Numbered from the stretch's first letter, positions 1 to 9,427 are shown. The stretch is 48,938 nucleotides of DNA from Snodgrassella alvi (GCF_002777425.1 NZ_MDVC01000090.1:1-48938); one strand, 5' to 3'. Notes: generated by a model from the sequence alone, not told the origin. Numbers and translations: made by a program.

Positions 1-745
1 CAATGCCTAAGGATATGGGGTGTTTGCCACTGCGTATCGGGCGCACGACGATGGGTTCACCACCGATGCGCACGTTGTTGGAAACTCTGACGCCACCCTC
101 GCAGTTGTCGGTAACTTTGGCTTCACAGGTGCTGCGGTCGTTGCTGCGTACGGCGGGCTGGCTGTTGATGTAGACTTTGCTGGAACCTTCGGCCATGTAT
201 TCATATGTACCGGGTAGATGTGGATGCTTGGCACAGGTGATTTTGTCGTTATCTTTGGGTACTGCCCGTGGGTCGGCTGTAGCTACGGTAGGTCTGAAAA
301 TTTCTTTGGCCATTTCCCACAAGCCACTGAGTATACCTGCGGCTATGTCGAGGAATTCTGTGGGTTGTTGTGGTTGTTCGCTGTCTTCGGTCAGTTCGAT
401 GCTTGGGTCTATTGTGCCTGCGGCACGGGCTGCCGGTTTGCTGTTGATACGGGTATTGGGTGAGCCGGTGGTGATTTTGCCATCTTCGTTGAGGGGAAAG
501 ATGCTACTGACCCAGTCGGCGAGATTGGATACGACGTTATCGCCGCCAGTCATGGTCATGACGATGCCTACGACAAGGCTGAATGCCAGTCCACCGGTGG
601 TTATGGAGCCGAAAACGAGGAAGGCTGCGGCTGCGGTAATGGCAGCATAGGTGGCGATTTCTACGGCAGCGCCAACGATGTCTGCGAGCATGGAGGTGTG
701 TAAAAGGATGTCTCCCTCGCGGGCAGCCCAGTAGGCTTCTCCCAT
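1..745 (-). CDS. Rhs/PAAR toxin gene, 5' part only (cut by window edge)
   Basis: This is the start of a second Rhs-family gene on the minus strand; it covers about 248 codons and continues past the left edge. The translation matches the N-terminus of the complete Rhs gene at 40513-44931. It begins MGEAYWAAREGD, then has a hydrophobic double segment (about residues 20-67), a PAAR-like region (about 95-245) with repeated N-SKPAAR / NSQPAVR motifs, and cysteines at 171, 207 and 215. PAAR regions cap the VgrG spike of type VI secretion systems, so delivery by T6SS is the expected role. A purine-rich AAGGGGA lies just upstream of the ATG. The toxin end is not visible, so its activity is unknown. 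Confidence 0.9.
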   Translation of the reverse strand, partial: MGEAYWAAREGDILLHTSMLADIVGAAVEIATYAAITAAAAFLVFGSITTGGLAFSLVVGIVMTMTGGDNVVSNLADWVSSIFPLNEDGKITTGSPNTRINSKPAARAAGTIDPSIELTEDSEQPQQPTEFLDIAAGILSGLWEMAKEIFRPTVATADPRAVPKDNDKITCAKHPHLPGTYEYMAEGSSKVYINSQPAVRSNDRSTCEAKVTDNCEGGVRVSNNVRIGGEPIVVRPIRSGKHPISLGI

Positions 746-772
746 GGCAATCCCCTTAAATGATTGGTTTTT
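1..772 (-). repeat. Inverted repeat arm A, identical to 40486-41257
   Basis: Positions 1-772 are the reverse complement of 40486-41257 (coordinates sum to 41258). Identity was read at both ends and by identical translations in several overlapping frames. It stops at 773, where the sequences upstream of the two Rhs genes diverge. It may continue beyond position 1. Confidence 0.92.
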
Positions 773-1269
773 GGATTATGTTTGTTGGTAAGCTATTTTC
801 TCTTTCCGAAAGGTATGCAGGTTACTTAATTGCTAATGTGGTTTGGGCAGATAAATAGAACTTACCAGCTCATGTGAGTAGGTTGTGTAATTTGCTATTC
901 CAGTTTGCTGTAGTGATTTCTTTTGAATAAATATATCAAAAATTTACTTTAATTAATCATATTGTTCAGATTGATTCAATATTAGTTGATGTATATCAAA
1001 ATATTATTTGAAATCCAGCTCAGAGTTGGTGGTCTGGCTGGATTATTAGATTTTTTTAATTTGGTATCTGGTTCTGTATTTTTTCTAAAATTAATATAAA
1101 AAACCGGTTTTATTCGATTTTGGCTTGTTTTTTGTCAATAAATTCTGTTTTGTTAAATGTTTTAATCTCGCGCTTGTGCAGGGTTGTGATGCCTGTGTGA
1201 TGCTGGCGGGATATTTGTTATTTGCTGGCTGTTGATTGGTGTTTTTGTGTATGGGGTTGGTGGGAGCGA
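773..1269. other. Intergenic region between divergent rhs and ubiU
   Basis: About 500 bases, very AT-rich in 900-1170, with no credible gene. It holds the FNR-type palindrome at 986-999 and must carry the promoters of ubiU (right) and the truncated rhs (left). No clear sigma-70 pair was found. A TATTAG-like -10 near 1044-1049 would place the FNR box about 60 bases upstream of a start site for ubiU, but this is weak. Confidence 0.5.
986..999. promoter_or_regulatory. Perfect FNR-box palindrome upstream of ubiUVT
   Basis: The sequence is TTGAT-GTAT-ATCAA, an exact match to the FNR consensus TTGAT-N4-ATCAA. It lies about 270 bases before the ubiU start and 241 bases before the truncated rhs start. 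Anaerobic activation of ubiUV by Fnr is known in E. coli, so control of ubiUVT by oxygen is the likely function. Control of the divergent rhs cannot be excluded. Confidence 0.65.
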
Positions 1270-2280
1270 ATGAATAGGAAGATTCCCGAGCTGGTGTGTC
1301 CGGCAGGTAATTTGCCGGCGTTGAAGATGGCGGTAGAGCATGGGGCGGATACGGTTTATATGGGGCTGAAGGATGCGACTAATGCGCGTAATTTTGCTGG
1401 CCTGAATTTTGACCGAAAGTCGGCCGCCGAGGGAATTGCGTATGCACATCAGAGAGGGCGTAAGGTATTAATGGCCATTAATACTTATGCGCAGGCTGGT
1501 GAGGTAAAGAAATGGCAGCAGGCGGTGGATACGGCGGCTGAGCTGGGGGTGGATGCGGTGATTCTGGCGGATATGGGTTTGCTGGCCTATGCACGTAAGA
1601 CGCATCCGCAGTTGGCCTTACATATGTCGGTGCAGGGTTCGGCTACGAATTATGAGGCGATTAATCTGGCACAGGAGCTGTTTGGGATCCGGAGGGTGGT
1701 ATTACCTCGGGTGCTGACTTTGCCACAGGTAGAGCAGGTGATTAAGCACACTACGGTAGAAATTGAGGTATTTGGCTTTGGCAGTTTGTGTGTAATGGTG
1801 GAAGGGCGCTGTTTGCTGTCAAGTTATGTAACGGGAGAATCGCCGAATACGTTTGGTGTGTGTTCGCCAGCGAAGTATGTGCGCTGGGAACAACATGCTG
1901 CGGGGATGGATGCGCGTCTGAATAATATTCTGATTGACCGCTACGGCGCGGATGAACCGGCAGGCTATCCTACTTTATGTAAGGGGCGTTTTCAGGTGAA
2001 TGAGGAAACGTATTATGCATTGGAAGAGCCTACTAGCCTGAATGTGCTGGAGATTTTGCCGCAGTTGCTGGGGATGGGAGTAGCAGCGATTAAGGTAGAA
2101 GGCCGGCAGCGTAGTCCGGCTTATACGGCGCAGGTGACGAAGGTGTTGCGACAGGCTCTTGATCTGGCGGTGCAATGCCCTGAGCAGTTTGCGGTGAATC
2201 CGTTATGGCAGCAGGCGCTGGCAAAGGTGTCGGAAGGGCAGCAGGTAACGCTGGGTGCGTATAACCGGCCGTGGAAATAA
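1270..2280 (+). CDS. ubiU: O2-independent ubiquinone hydroxylation protein UbiU
   Basis: UbiU (YhbU, peptidase U32-like family) works with UbiV to hydroxylate the ubiquinone ring without oxygen, using prephenate as oxygen donor in the E. coli system. The 336-residue protein starts MNRKIPELVCPAGN, typical of the family. Cysteines 174, 181, 198 and 237 match in spacing the four [4Fe-4S] ligands of E. coli UbiU (169, 176, 193, 232). The frame is open 16 codons further upstream, but the ATG at 1270 with GGGAG just before it fits family length better. It is first in a ubiU-ubiV-ubiT operon, with ubiV starting 13 bases after its stop. Confidence 0.93.
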   Translation: MNRKIPELVCPAGNLPALKMAVEHGADTVYMGLKDATNARNFAGLNFDRKSAAEGIAYAHQRGRKVLMAINTYAQAGEVKKWQQAVDTAAELGVDAVILADMGLLAYARKTHPQLALHMSVQGSATNYEAINLAQELFGIRRVVLPRVLTLPQVEQVIKHTTVEIEVFGFGSLCVMVEGRCLLSSYVTGESPNTFGVCSPAKYVRWEQHAAGMDARLNNILIDRYGADEPAGYPTLCKGRFQVNEETYYALEEPTSLNVLEILPQLLGMGVAAIKVEGRQRSPAYTAQVTKVLRQALDLAVQCPEQFAVNPLWQQALAKVSEGQQVTLGAYNRPWK

Positions 2281-2293
2281 TGAAGGAATGTGA

Positions 2294-3220
2294 ATGATGC
2301 AACAGGATAAGCTGGCTTTGTCTCTGGGGCCGATTCTGTTTTTCTGGCAGAAGCAGCAGATTGTGGATTTTTACCAGCAGATAGCTGGAGAGCCGCTGGC
2401 GACGATTTATATGGGCGAAACGGTATGTTCGCGCCGGCAGGAGCTGAAAGTGGCCGACTGGATTGATTTGGCGCGGGATGTGGCGGCCAGTGGCTGTGAG
2501 GTGGTGTTGTCTTCGCAGGTGCTGCTGGAAAGTGAATCTGATTTGAAGCGTTTGCGTAAGCTGGTAGAACAGGAGGATTTCCGGGTAGAGGCTAATGACC
2601 TGGCTGCGGTACGACTGCTGCATGCGAAAGGTATTCCTTTTGTAGCCGGACAGGCGCTGAATGTTTATAACGAGCAGACGCTGGCTTTGATGCAGTCGCT
2701 GGGGGCTTGCCGCTGGGTGGCTTCAATTGAGCTGGCGGCTGACAGGCTGGCACAGATGATTGCGGCAGTACCGGATATGGCTTGTGAGGTATTTGGCTGG
2801 GGCAAGTTGCCGCTGGCGTATTCTTCACGCTGTTTTACGGCACGGCACTACAATCTGAAAAAGGATAGCTGTGAATTCAAGTGTCTGGAACATGCAGATG
2901 GTTTGCCGCTCTATACGCGCGAGGAGCAGGCTTTTCTGACGATTAACGGTATTCAGACGATGTCTGCCGGCTGCCATTCGCTGCTGGCACGCTACCAGCA
3001 GTTGTTGGCTATGGGGGTGAAGTATTTCAGGATTTCCCCACAAGGGCAATATATGGCGGAAGTTATCTGGCTGCATCAGCAGATGCTGACTGGAACAATG
3101 GCGGAAAAAACTGCTTTGTCTGAACTGAGTAGGTATGCAGGTGGTACGCTAGTGGATGGCTACTGGCAGGGTAGGGCTGGAATTAATCAATGTGAAGAGG
3201 TGATGCATGCAGGTGCCTGA
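2294..3220 (+). CDS. ubiV: O2-independent ubiquinone hydroxylation protein UbiV
   Basis: UbiV (YhbV) is the partner of UbiU in the anaerobic ubiquinone pathway and is also a U32-like [4Fe-4S] protein. The 308-residue product has cysteines at 45, 180, 193 and 197; the last three sit exactly where the E. coli UbiV ligands lie. Two in-frame ATGs at 2294 and 2297 follow an AAGGA ribosome site, so the start is uncertain by one codon. The 3' end overlaps the ubiT start by 14 bases, indicating translational coupling. Confidence 0.93.
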   Translation: MMQQDKLALSLGPILFFWQKQQIVDFYQQIAGEPLATIYMGETVCSRRQELKVADWIDLARDVAASGCEVVLSSQVLLESESDLKRLRKLVEQEDFRVEANDLAAVRLLHAKGIPFVAGQALNVYNEQTLALMQSLGACRWVASIELAADRLAQMIAAVPDMACEVFGWGKLPLAYSSRCFTARHYNLKKDSCEFKCLEHADGLPLYTREEQAFLTINGIQTMSAGCHSLLARYQQLLAMGVKYFRISPQGQYMAEVIWLHQQMLTGTMAEKTALSELSRYAGGTLVDGYWQGRAGINQCEEVMHAGA

Positions 3221-3641
3221 TAAGGTGATGCCGGTATTTTTGAAAAAGGTGGTTGGGCTGTTGCCAATGAAGCCGCCGGCATGGTTGTTGATTAATACGC
3301 TGAATCAGTTGCTGAAAAAGCAGATTTTGCTGGCGGATATGTCTTTGCTGGCCGGACGCTGTTTTCGGATTGTGGTGGCAGATTTGGGTTTGAATTTGTG
3401 TTTCAGTGCCACTGAGGAGCGTTTTGTGGTGGCTGATGCTGCTGCGGTGGATTTGTGCCTGAGCGCAAATACGGCTGATTTTGTGAAGATGCTGCTGCGG
3501 CAGGAAGACCCGGATACGCTGTTTTTTAATCGCAGGCTGAAAATTGAGGGCGATACGGAGCTGGGGCTGGTGGTGAAAAATTTGCTCGACAGTATCGACT
3601 GGTCGACTATTCCGGTGATGAAATCGCTGGTGGGGCAGTAA
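3207..3641 (+). CDS. ubiT: Ubiquinone biosynthesis accessory factor UbiT (SCP2 domain)
   Basis: UbiT (YhbT) is an SCP2-fold lipid-binding protein needed for anaerobic ubiquinone synthesis, probably replacing UbiJ in holding the lipid precursor. The 144-residue protein has a short amphipathic N-terminus (KKVVGLLPMKPP) followed by an SCP2-like domain ending near FNRRLKIEGDTELGLVVKN, characteristic of the family. It overlaps ubiV, giving the order ubiU-ubiV-ubiT on one strand. In E. coli ubiT is divergent from ubiUV, so the single operon here differs. A strong terminator follows. Confidence 0.88.
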   Translation: MQVPDKVMPVFLKKVVGLLPMKPPAWLLINTLNQLLKKQILLADMSLLAGRCFRIVVADLGLNLCFSATEERFVVADAAAVDLCLSANTADFVKMLLRQEDPDTLFFNRRLKIEGDTELGLVVKNLLDSIDWSTIPVMKSLVGQ

Positions 3642-3677
3642 GGTTTATTTGTTGCGGTAAATTAAGGTGATGTTGTT

Positions 3678-3706
3678 GCCGGTATCTGGCTGATACCGGC
3701 TTTTTT
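3678..3706 (+). terminator. Rho-independent terminator after ubiT
   Basis: A perfect 9-bp stem GCCGGTATC / GATACCGGC with a 5-base loop, followed by six T. It lies 37 bases past ubiT, at the convergent junction with ubiG, and ends 18 bases before the ubiG stop. Confidence 0.88.
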
Positions 3707-3723
3707 GTGCTGCTTTCTGGCTG

Positions 3724-4473
3724 TTAGTCCAGAGGACGACGGCAGGCTATCATGTAGTTGACGTCTAGTCTGTCGGTGAGGTGGTAGCGTCTGGTTAGCA
3801 GGTTGTAGGTGAAGCCGCTACTGCCCAGCCATTCGAGGCCGGCCTGTCGGCACAGGCGTGCCAGTTCGGCTGGGGTGATGAATTTGCGATGATCATGGGT
3901 ACCTTGTGGCATCAGTTTTAGGATGTATTCGGCAGCTATGATGGCTTGCAGGTAGGATTTGGTGTTGCGGTTGATGGTGGAAAAGCAGACTACGCCACCG
4001 GGCTGTACTAGCTGGGCACAGGCACGCACTACGCTGCCAGGATCGGGCACGTGTTCCAGCATTTCCATGCAGGTAACGGCGCCAAAGCTGGCCGGTATTT
4101 CTGCGGCTAAATCTTCCACACTCACCATGCGGTAGCTAATGTTGCCAATCTGTTCCTGCATAGCATGCAACTGGGCAATTTTCAGAGATTTTTTGGCTAA
4201 ATCGATACCGGTAACGCTGCTGGCTCCGGCTTTGGCCATGGCCTCGCTCAGAATGCCGCCTCCGCAGCCTACATCAAGTATTTTTTTGCCGGCTAGCTGG
4301 GCATAGTTGTCGATAAATTCAAGCCGCAATGGGTTGATGTCGTGCAATGGTTTGAATTCGCTGTTTTTATCCCACCATTTATGTGCCAGTTGGCTGAATT
4401 TGTCGATTTCGCTGGCGTCGACATTGGTGGATGTGGCCGGAAGATGTTCTTGTTCCTGTGCTTGGGTATTCAT
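3724..4473 (-). CDS. ubiG: Ubiquinone biosynthesis O-methyltransferase UbiG
   Basis: UbiG performs both SAM-dependent O-methylations of the ubiquinone ring. The 249-residue product has the class I methyltransferase motif I DVGCGGG at 67-73, the motif EMLEHVPDP, and the family N-terminal region [22 protein letters not shown]. The frame is open far upstream, but the ATG at 4473 with AAAGGAA before it gives normal family length. It starts 5 bases after the stop of the GT39-like membrane protein gene, so the two are probably co-transcribed. It converges on ubiUVT, placing aerobic/anaerobic shared and anaerobic-only ubiquinone genes side by side. Confidence 0.94.
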   Translation of the reverse strand: MNTQAQEQEHLPATSTNVDASEIDKFSQLAHKWWDKNSEFKPLHDINPLRLEFIDNYAQLAGKKILDVGCGGGILSEAMAKAGASSVTGIDLAKKSLKIAQLHAMQEQIGNISYRMVSVEDLAAEIPASFGAVTCMEMLEHVPDPGSVVRACAQLVQPGGVVCFSTINRNTKSYLQAIIAAEYILKLMPQGTHDHRKFITPAELARLCRQAGLEWLGSSGFTYNLLTRRYHLTDRLDVNYMIACRRPLD

Positions 4474-4478
4474 GGTTG

Positions 4479-6140
4479 CTATTCCTTTGTTGCGGTGGTT
4501 TTTACCCACAAGGCGATGATTTTGTTTTTTTCGCGCGGGCGTGCACCTGCCCAGATTTCGTGCCATTGAGCCGGTGGTGTGGCTTTGAGGTCGCGGGTAA
4601 TCAGGCGATAGTCACAATCTGGATTATCTGCTTGTAGTGGAATCCAGCCGTATTGCTGCCAGGCGATGCGGGTACTGAAATTGTCGTGATTGATGCTAAT
4701 GCAGGCACGCCTGTCGCTAAAGGCCTGTAGTTGATCTTCACTCAGGCTGTTTTGCATTTGTTGAACTACCGGGCGGGCTGATTTGGCTGCATCCAGCCAT
4801 GGTAAGAACAGGGTAAGCAGCAGTGACCACACTAGTAAAACACCAGCTGCCCAGTTGGTGACAGCTTGCCGGCCACGAATATGCTGGCGGGTAATTGCCC
4901 ACAGCCACAGTGGTGTAAGTATGCAGGCTACGATTACTGGAAAGTAGTTCACGTCGTAGCGATAGTACGGGCTGAAATATACTGCTCGTTCTGCCAGTTT
5001 GGCTGGCCAGCCATAATTCATGGCGATAAAGCCCAGCCACAGAAATACGGCCAGAAAGCCAAAGGCCATGATGCCGAACCAGTTAAGGAATGCGATGGCG
5101 CCGCGCCGCAGGGCATCAAGTTGTGCTGCACCCAATACGGCCAGTGGTGGCAGGATAAATACAAGTAAATCCTGATATTGCTGCGGCAGGAGGGCAAATA
5201 CTGGCAGGCTCAGGCCTAGCCATACGATAGCCAGAATGCCCCAGCACTGGTTTTTTAGCTTGCCGCGTGATGCAGTCCAGATGGCCAGCGGCCACGCCGG
5301 AAAGGCAAACCAGAGCAGGTTTTTCAGATAATAGCCGAGGGAGAAATGTATCTCAAAATGGCGAAACCCGCCGAAAGGTGCTAATGCATGATATTGCCAC
5401 CACAGATTAAATATATTGGCGGCGGTTTGATATAAGGCCAGTGGCCAGATCAGCATTAATGGTAATGCACATAATAGGGAAATCAGCAGTACCAGATGAT
5501 AACGCCGGTGCCGCCACTGTGGATACAGAAGCAGGCTGAATGCTACCAATATCAGCAATAATGGCCAGAGTAGGCTGCCGGTTAGCGACAGCACTGTCCA
5601 GCCACCGCCCAGCATCATACTGGCCATCATGATGCGCTGGTTAGCCAGAGAGAAGCCATACCAGCACATGGCTGCGCCAAGGCAAAGAATAATACTGTCG
5701 TTGATAAAGTGTGCCGGTATCAGGATACCGGTACAGCCCAGTAAAATCAGTACTGCAATACGACCATAGCCGCGCCCGAGAAACTGGCGGGCGGAGCCGC
5801 CGATGCAGGCAAACGTACATACTATCAGGATGACATTGGTGAGGCGGGTGGCTTCATAAGCATCCATCTGTTTCGGGCTGAACAGGTGCTGGCACAAGGT
5901 GGCCAGCCATATATAGAGAGGTGATGCTTCCCAATTTATTTCGCCAAAAATGGTGGGAATTGCCCAGTGTGCTGTCTGCCACTGATTGACTGTGGTAAAC
6001 AGATAAGGTTCACCCGGTGTCCATAAATCATGATGCAGTACGCCTGGCCACAACCATACAAATACCAGTAACAACAGTAGCCATGAACGTTTTTTGTTCA
6101 TGCCTTGCGGGCTGGGTTTGTTGGGGGTATAGGTGAGCAT
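4479..6140 (-). CDS. GT39/ArnT-like membrane glycosyltransferase
   Basis: A 553-residue polytopic inner-membrane protein with about 11-13 predicted hydrophobic helices and a soluble C-terminal tail from about residue 450. The layout resembles GT-C fold transferases of the PMT/ArnT family, which use polyprenyl-phosphate sugars as donors on the periplasmic side. The first periplasmic loop contains [10 protein letters not shown], in the place of the acidic catalytic motif of ArnT-type enzymes. The acceptor cannot be told from sequence. The start is uncertain: MLTY at 6140 or MNKKRSW at 6101, the latter directly before the first helix. Upstream of ubiG in one unit. Confidence 0.75.
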   Translation of the reverse strand: MLTYTPNKPSPQGMNKKRSWLLLLLVFVWLWPGVLHHDLWTPGEPYLFTTVNQWQTAHWAIPTIFGEINWEASPLYIWLATLCQHLFSPKQMDAYEATRLTNVILIVCTFACIGGSARQFLGRGYGRIAVLILLGCTGILIPAHFINDSIILCLGAAMCWYGFSLANQRIMMASMMLGGGWTVLSLTGSLLWPLLLILVAFSLLLYPQWRHRRYHLVLLISLLCALPLMLIWPLALYQTAANIFNLWWQYHALAPFGGFRHFEIHFSLGYYLKNLLWFAFPAWPLAIWTASRGKLKNQCWGILAIVWLGLSLPVFALLPQQYQDLLVFILPPLAVLGAAQLDALRRGAIAFLNWFGIMAFGFLAVFLWLGFIAMNYGWPAKLAERAVYFSPYYRYDVNYFPVIVACILTPLWLWAITRQHIRGRQAVTNWAAGVLLVWSLLLTLFLPWLDAAKSARPVVQQMQNSLSEDQLQAFSDRRACISINHDNFSTRIAWQQYGWIPLQADNPDCDYRLITRDLKATPPAQWHEIWAGARPREKNKIIALWVKTTATKE

Positions 6141-6199
6141 AGGATTCTGACTGCAATAAGTAAAGCGGTAAACGGGCTTTATGTTAGCGGAAAATGCAG

Positions 6200-6223
6200 C
6201 AGGCAGCCAGATGTGGCTGCCTG
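6200..6223. repeat. Inverted repeat CAGGCAGCC/GGCTGCCTG, uptake-sequence-like
   Basis: A perfect 9-bp inverted repeat with a 6-base spacer, 31 bases past the lysP stop. The arms match 9-10 bases of the AGGCTGCCTGAA uptake-sequence dialect. There is no good T-run, so it would be a weak terminator of lysP on the minus strand. Confidence 0.55.
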
Positions 6224-6253
6224 TAGTAGCTGTGATTAATACAAGTATTGGCT

Positions 6254-7729
6254 TTAATCAATATATTTGCTGAGATTTACCTGTTCCAGCGGCACTTTAC
6301 GGGTACGGTAGCGCAGTTTGTGATACAGGTAGAATGCGGCAAATACTGGTAGCCCCATGTAGGTAATGGCAAAGCGCTGCCATTTGAAATCACCATGCAG
6401 CAATAATTGGCTGTCTTGTCCGATAATCACCAGAATACAGAGTAATAGCGCCAGAATCGGCCCAAACGGAAACCATTTAGCGCGATAAACCAGTGAGTTG
6501 ATATCGTTACCCTGCCGCACAAAGGCACGGCGGAAGCGGTAGTGGCTGATGGCAATACCCAGCCAGGCAATAAAGCCGGTAAGGCCGGAAGCAGCCACAA
6601 TGTATTCGTAAGCTCCTTCATCGACACTTTCCAGTAGGAAAATAGCCAGTACTACGATCGCGGTTGCCAGCAACGCTGGCACGGGTACACCACGACGGTT
6701 TACTTCGGAGAAAGTGCGGTGTGCCATGCCACCTTTACCCATGGCATATAGCATGCGTGTGGAAGCATACAGGCCTGAGTTACCGGCAGACAGAATAGAT
6801 GTGAGAATAACTGTGTTCATCACGGCAGCGGCAAAGGCCAGACCAGCGCGTTCAAATACTAGGGTAAAGGGGGATTTGGCGATCTGATCCACGTCTGCAC
6901 CGAGCAGGGCATCACTGTTATAAGGAATCAGTAGACCAATCACCAGCATGGCCAGAATATAGAAAATCAGAATACGCCAGAATACTTGCTTGATTGCTTT
7001 GGGAATGCTTTCCTGCGGATTTTCTGATTCGCCAGCAGTAATGCCAATAAGCTCCGTACCCTGAAAGGAGAAGCCGGCAATCAGGAACACGCCAAGCACA
7101 GTAAAAAATCCGCCCGACCAGCCATGTCCGAGTATTGGTGCATCGCCAATGGTGAAATTGCTCAAACCCACATACTGGCCGCCCAGAATACCGAAAATGG
7201 TCAGTACGCCTACGCCCAGAAAAACGATAACTGTGACTACTTTAATCAAGGCAAACCAGTATTCGGATTCACCATAGGCACGCACGGATAAGATATTGAG
7301 CAGAAAAACCAGTGTAAAAAACAGCAGGCTCCAGCACCATGCTGGCATAAAACGCAATGGTTCCCAATAGGTAATCACTAGTGAGGCTATGGAAATATCG
7401 GCGGCAACAGTAATCACCCAGTTAAACCAGTAATTCCAGCCCAGTGCAAATCCCAGTGACGGGTCGACAAAGCGAGCCGCATAGGTGGAGAATGAACCGG
7501 AAGTGGGTAGGTAGGTGGCCATTTCACCGAGTGAGGTCATGAGGAAATACACCATAATCCCAATAGCCATATAGGCCAGTAAGGCACCGCCCGGCCCGGC
7601 ATCGTGAATGGCACTGCCACTCGCCATAAACAATCCTGTACCAATACTGCCACCAATGGCAATCATTGATAGATGGCGGGTTTTCAGATGGCGTTTAACT
7701 TGGTTGGAAGAGGAGTTGGCGTCTGTCAT
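6254..7729 (-). CDS. lysP: Lysine-type amino acid permease (APC family)
   Basis: A 491-residue inner-membrane amino acid:proton symporter of the APC superfamily with about 12 helices. The N-terminal signature IGGSIGTGLFMASGSAI followed by GPGG and LGEMATYLPTSGSF is that of the LysP/AAT group, and the length is close to E. coli LysP (489). Lysine is the most likely substrate, but related basic or aromatic amino acid permeases share these motifs. It is a monocistronic gene: 113 bases separate it from the next gene, and about 245 bases lie upstream. Confidence 0.8.
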   Translation of the reverse strand: MTDANSSSNQVKRHLKTRHLSMIAIGGSIGTGLFMASGSAIHDAGPGGALLAYMAIGIMVYFLMTSLGEMATYLPTSGSFSTYAARFVDPSLGFALGWNYWFNWVITVAADISIASLVITYWEPLRFMPAWCWSLLFFTLVFLLNILSVRAYGESEYWFALIKVVTVIVFLGVGVLTIFGILGGQYVGLSNFTIGDAPILGHGWSGGFFTVLGVFLIAGFSFQGTELIGITAGESENPQESIPKAIKQVFWRILIFYILAMLVIGLLIPYNSDALLGADVDQIAKSPFTLVFERAGLAFAAAVMNTVILTSILSAGNSGLYASTRMLYAMGKGGMAHRTFSEVNRRGVPVPALLATAIVVLAIFLLESVDEGAYEYIVAASGLTGFIAWLGIAISHYRFRRAFVRQGNDINSLVYRAKWFPFGPILALLLCILVIIGQDSQLLLHGDFKWQRFAITYMGLPVFAAFYLYHKLRYRTRKVPLEQVNLSKYID

Positions 7730-7877
7730 TCTGATATTGAGTAAATATAAGCTTTAGTATGCCTGAATATTTAGCTGTATCTGCTAAGTATTCATTGCCC
7801 GAACGGCTTGAATAAGGCTCAAAAGCGCCCTGCATGCTATCCTTTGACACACTAAAGTGGATTGCAGATTAAAGTAT

Positions 7878-7922
7878 AAACAGCATTTGCTGGGACTTTT
7901 ACCCTTTTTGCATATGCTGTTT
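7878..7922. repeat. Inverted repeat between lysP and the phosphatase gene
   Basis: AAACAGCAT and ATGCTGTTT form a perfect 9-bp inverted repeat around 27 bases, 53 bases past the phosphatase stop. It could be a weak terminator for that minus-strand gene or an operator in the lysP leader. Neither role is supported by a T-run or by known sites. Confidence 0.35.
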
Positions 7923-7974
7923 TGTTGTAAAAGTGTTCATTATAGCAAATTGTATTGTTTACTGGCATGATTAT

Positions 7975-9042
7975 TCAGTAAGAACGTTTACCCGAGTAAT
8001 ATTTACCGTTATTTAGCATAATCAGATTTTCCGGCCAGCGCAGTGCGGCCAGATGCATCTGGCTGTCTGCTGGTAAAATTGCTTTTTTGCGTTCACGCCA
8101 GCGTGCGCCAATGGAAAAGTCGACGCAGAATACTTGTTGCCGCTCGCCCAGCCAGTGTGTTGATGGTTCCTGAAACAGTTCTTTGCGGTGTTCGGCTACA
8201 CCTGTACCGTACCAGCTGCGCCAATAGTGTCCGATAATGACTGCCACTGGATCGCTATACTGTTGCCACCACGGTTTTCTCACCGTAAAGCGCCAGCGGC
8301 CATTGATATAGAATGGCTGCTGTGTGATGGCCTGAATCCCACTGGTGAGTGCGCGTAGCGGGTTGTGACAACTGCGCAGTAAATCGTAATGTGCTACACC
8401 CGGCTGAAATGTCATGGGGTAATGTTCATTTTCCAGTTCTGCATTCAGTTGCTGCTTTTCCTGCATATAGTGTTCGTACCATTCGGTATGGCGGAAATCA
8501 TCGAAAAAGCGGTCTTCCCAGTAGTGATACTGTTTAACCAGTGAGGTTTCGCTACACTGGAAAAGTTTATTGATACTGTCTGGCAACCATGCGGCATGGA
8601 CAATACGCAAATCATGCCGTTGCAGAATTAATGGCCATTGTGACAAGGTATCCTGCAATTGCTTGCGCTTTGCGCTGCTGTAATGCTGCCACGGTGCGAA
8701 GCGTGCTTCATCCTGTGGCCTGTTATCAAAATACCAGCCGGAACCATCTTTAGGGTCGTCAATGAGTAAATTCAGTTCGTGATTGCCGATAATGGTAAAA
8801 GCGTTTTCTGCGGCTACTGCCTTAATTACCCAGTCTAGCACGGCCGGACTATCCGGACCGCGGTCACATAAATCACCGACAAATACCAGTTTACGACCGT
8901 GTTTATGCCGGCCAGATTCATCGTAGCCGAGAAAATGTAACAATTGCTGTAAAGCTTCCCATTCGCCATGTACATCGCCAATCACATCCAAAGCAGTATT
9001 GGCGGGCAGGGGGTGAATAAATGAGCATTTGTCAGAATACAT
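7975..9042 (-). CDS. PPP-family metallophosphoesterase
   Basis: A 355-residue cytoplasmic phosphoesterase with the three metal-binding blocks of the calcineurin/PPP superfamily: GDVHG (about 22-26), GDLCDRG (about 56-62) and GNHE (about 86-89). These bind two divalent metals. HAAW and IIGHYWRSW further on supply candidate metal-binding histidines. Related bacterial proteins include protein phosphatases PrpA/PrpB, PrpE and Ap4A hydrolases; the substrate here is not predictable. It is longer than those enzymes, with a large C-terminal half of unknown role. The start ATG follows CAGGTCACC. Not visibly in an operon. Confidence 0.78.
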   Translation of the reverse strand: MYSDKCSFIHPLPANTALDVIGDVHGEWEALQQLLHFLGYDESGRHKHGRKLVFVGDLCDRGPDSPAVLDWVIKAVAAENAFTIIGNHELNLLIDDPKDGSGWYFDNRPQDEARFAPWQHYSSAKRKQLQDTLSQWPLILQRHDLRIVHAAWLPDSINKLFQCSETSLVKQYHYWEDRFFDDFRHTEWYEHYMQEKQQLNAELENEHYPMTFQPGVAHYDLLRSCHNPLRALTSGIQAITQQPFYINGRWRFTVRKPWWQQYSDPVAVIIGHYWRSWYGTGVAEHRKELFQEPSTHWLGERQQVFCVDFSIGARWRERKKAILPADSQMHLAALRWPENLIMLNNGKYYSGKRSY

Positions 9043-9290
9043 AATATTGGTGACCTGCTTAATAGACCTGACAGCTGTCTGTGAATATATTTATTTGTTA
9101 TTAAATAATATTTAATTAACTAAATCTGCTAAACATAGCACAAAAATTTTACGTATGCCAATTTTGCCGCTATAAATCCCTATTTTTGTATTATTATTAC
9201 CAGTATGAATAAAAGTATTTAATTTCAGTAGTTTGTTTTTTATGGTGATTGCTGGGCTCAGTTTTGGTGCGCTATGAGTGCGGATAGCTT

Positions 9291-9319
9291 TTGCCAAGTT
9301 GGCCAATTTGGGCTAAAAT
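9291..9319 (+). promoter_or_regulatory. Sigma-70-type promoter of tRNA-Arg
   Basis: TTGCCA at 9291-9296 and TAAAAT at 9314-9319 are separated by exactly 17 bases. A start about 7 bases later would lie 15 bases before the tRNA. Confidence 0.6.
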
Positions 9320-9340
9320 CTGCCATTCTCTATTCGTATT

Positions 9341-9416
9341 GCACCTATAGCTCAGTTGGAAGAGTGTCGGTTTCCGAAGCCGGAGGTCACAGGTTCGATC
9401 CCTGTTGGGTGCACCA
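9341..9416 (+). tRNA. tRNA-Arg(CCG)
   Basis: A 76-base cloverleaf with acceptor stem GCACCTA/TGGGTGC, D arm GCTC...GAGT, anticodon loop TTCCGAA (anticodon CCG, reading CGG), T arm ACAGG-TTCGATC-CCTGT, and an encoded CCA end. A terminator follows 11 bases later, so it is a single-gene transcript. Confidence 0.95.
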
Positions 9417-9427
9417 GATATATATTT

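Noticed and set aside
9112-9306. 64-codon minus-strand frame before tRNA-Arg
   Set aside because: Overlaps the tRNA promoter and has no support as a protein.
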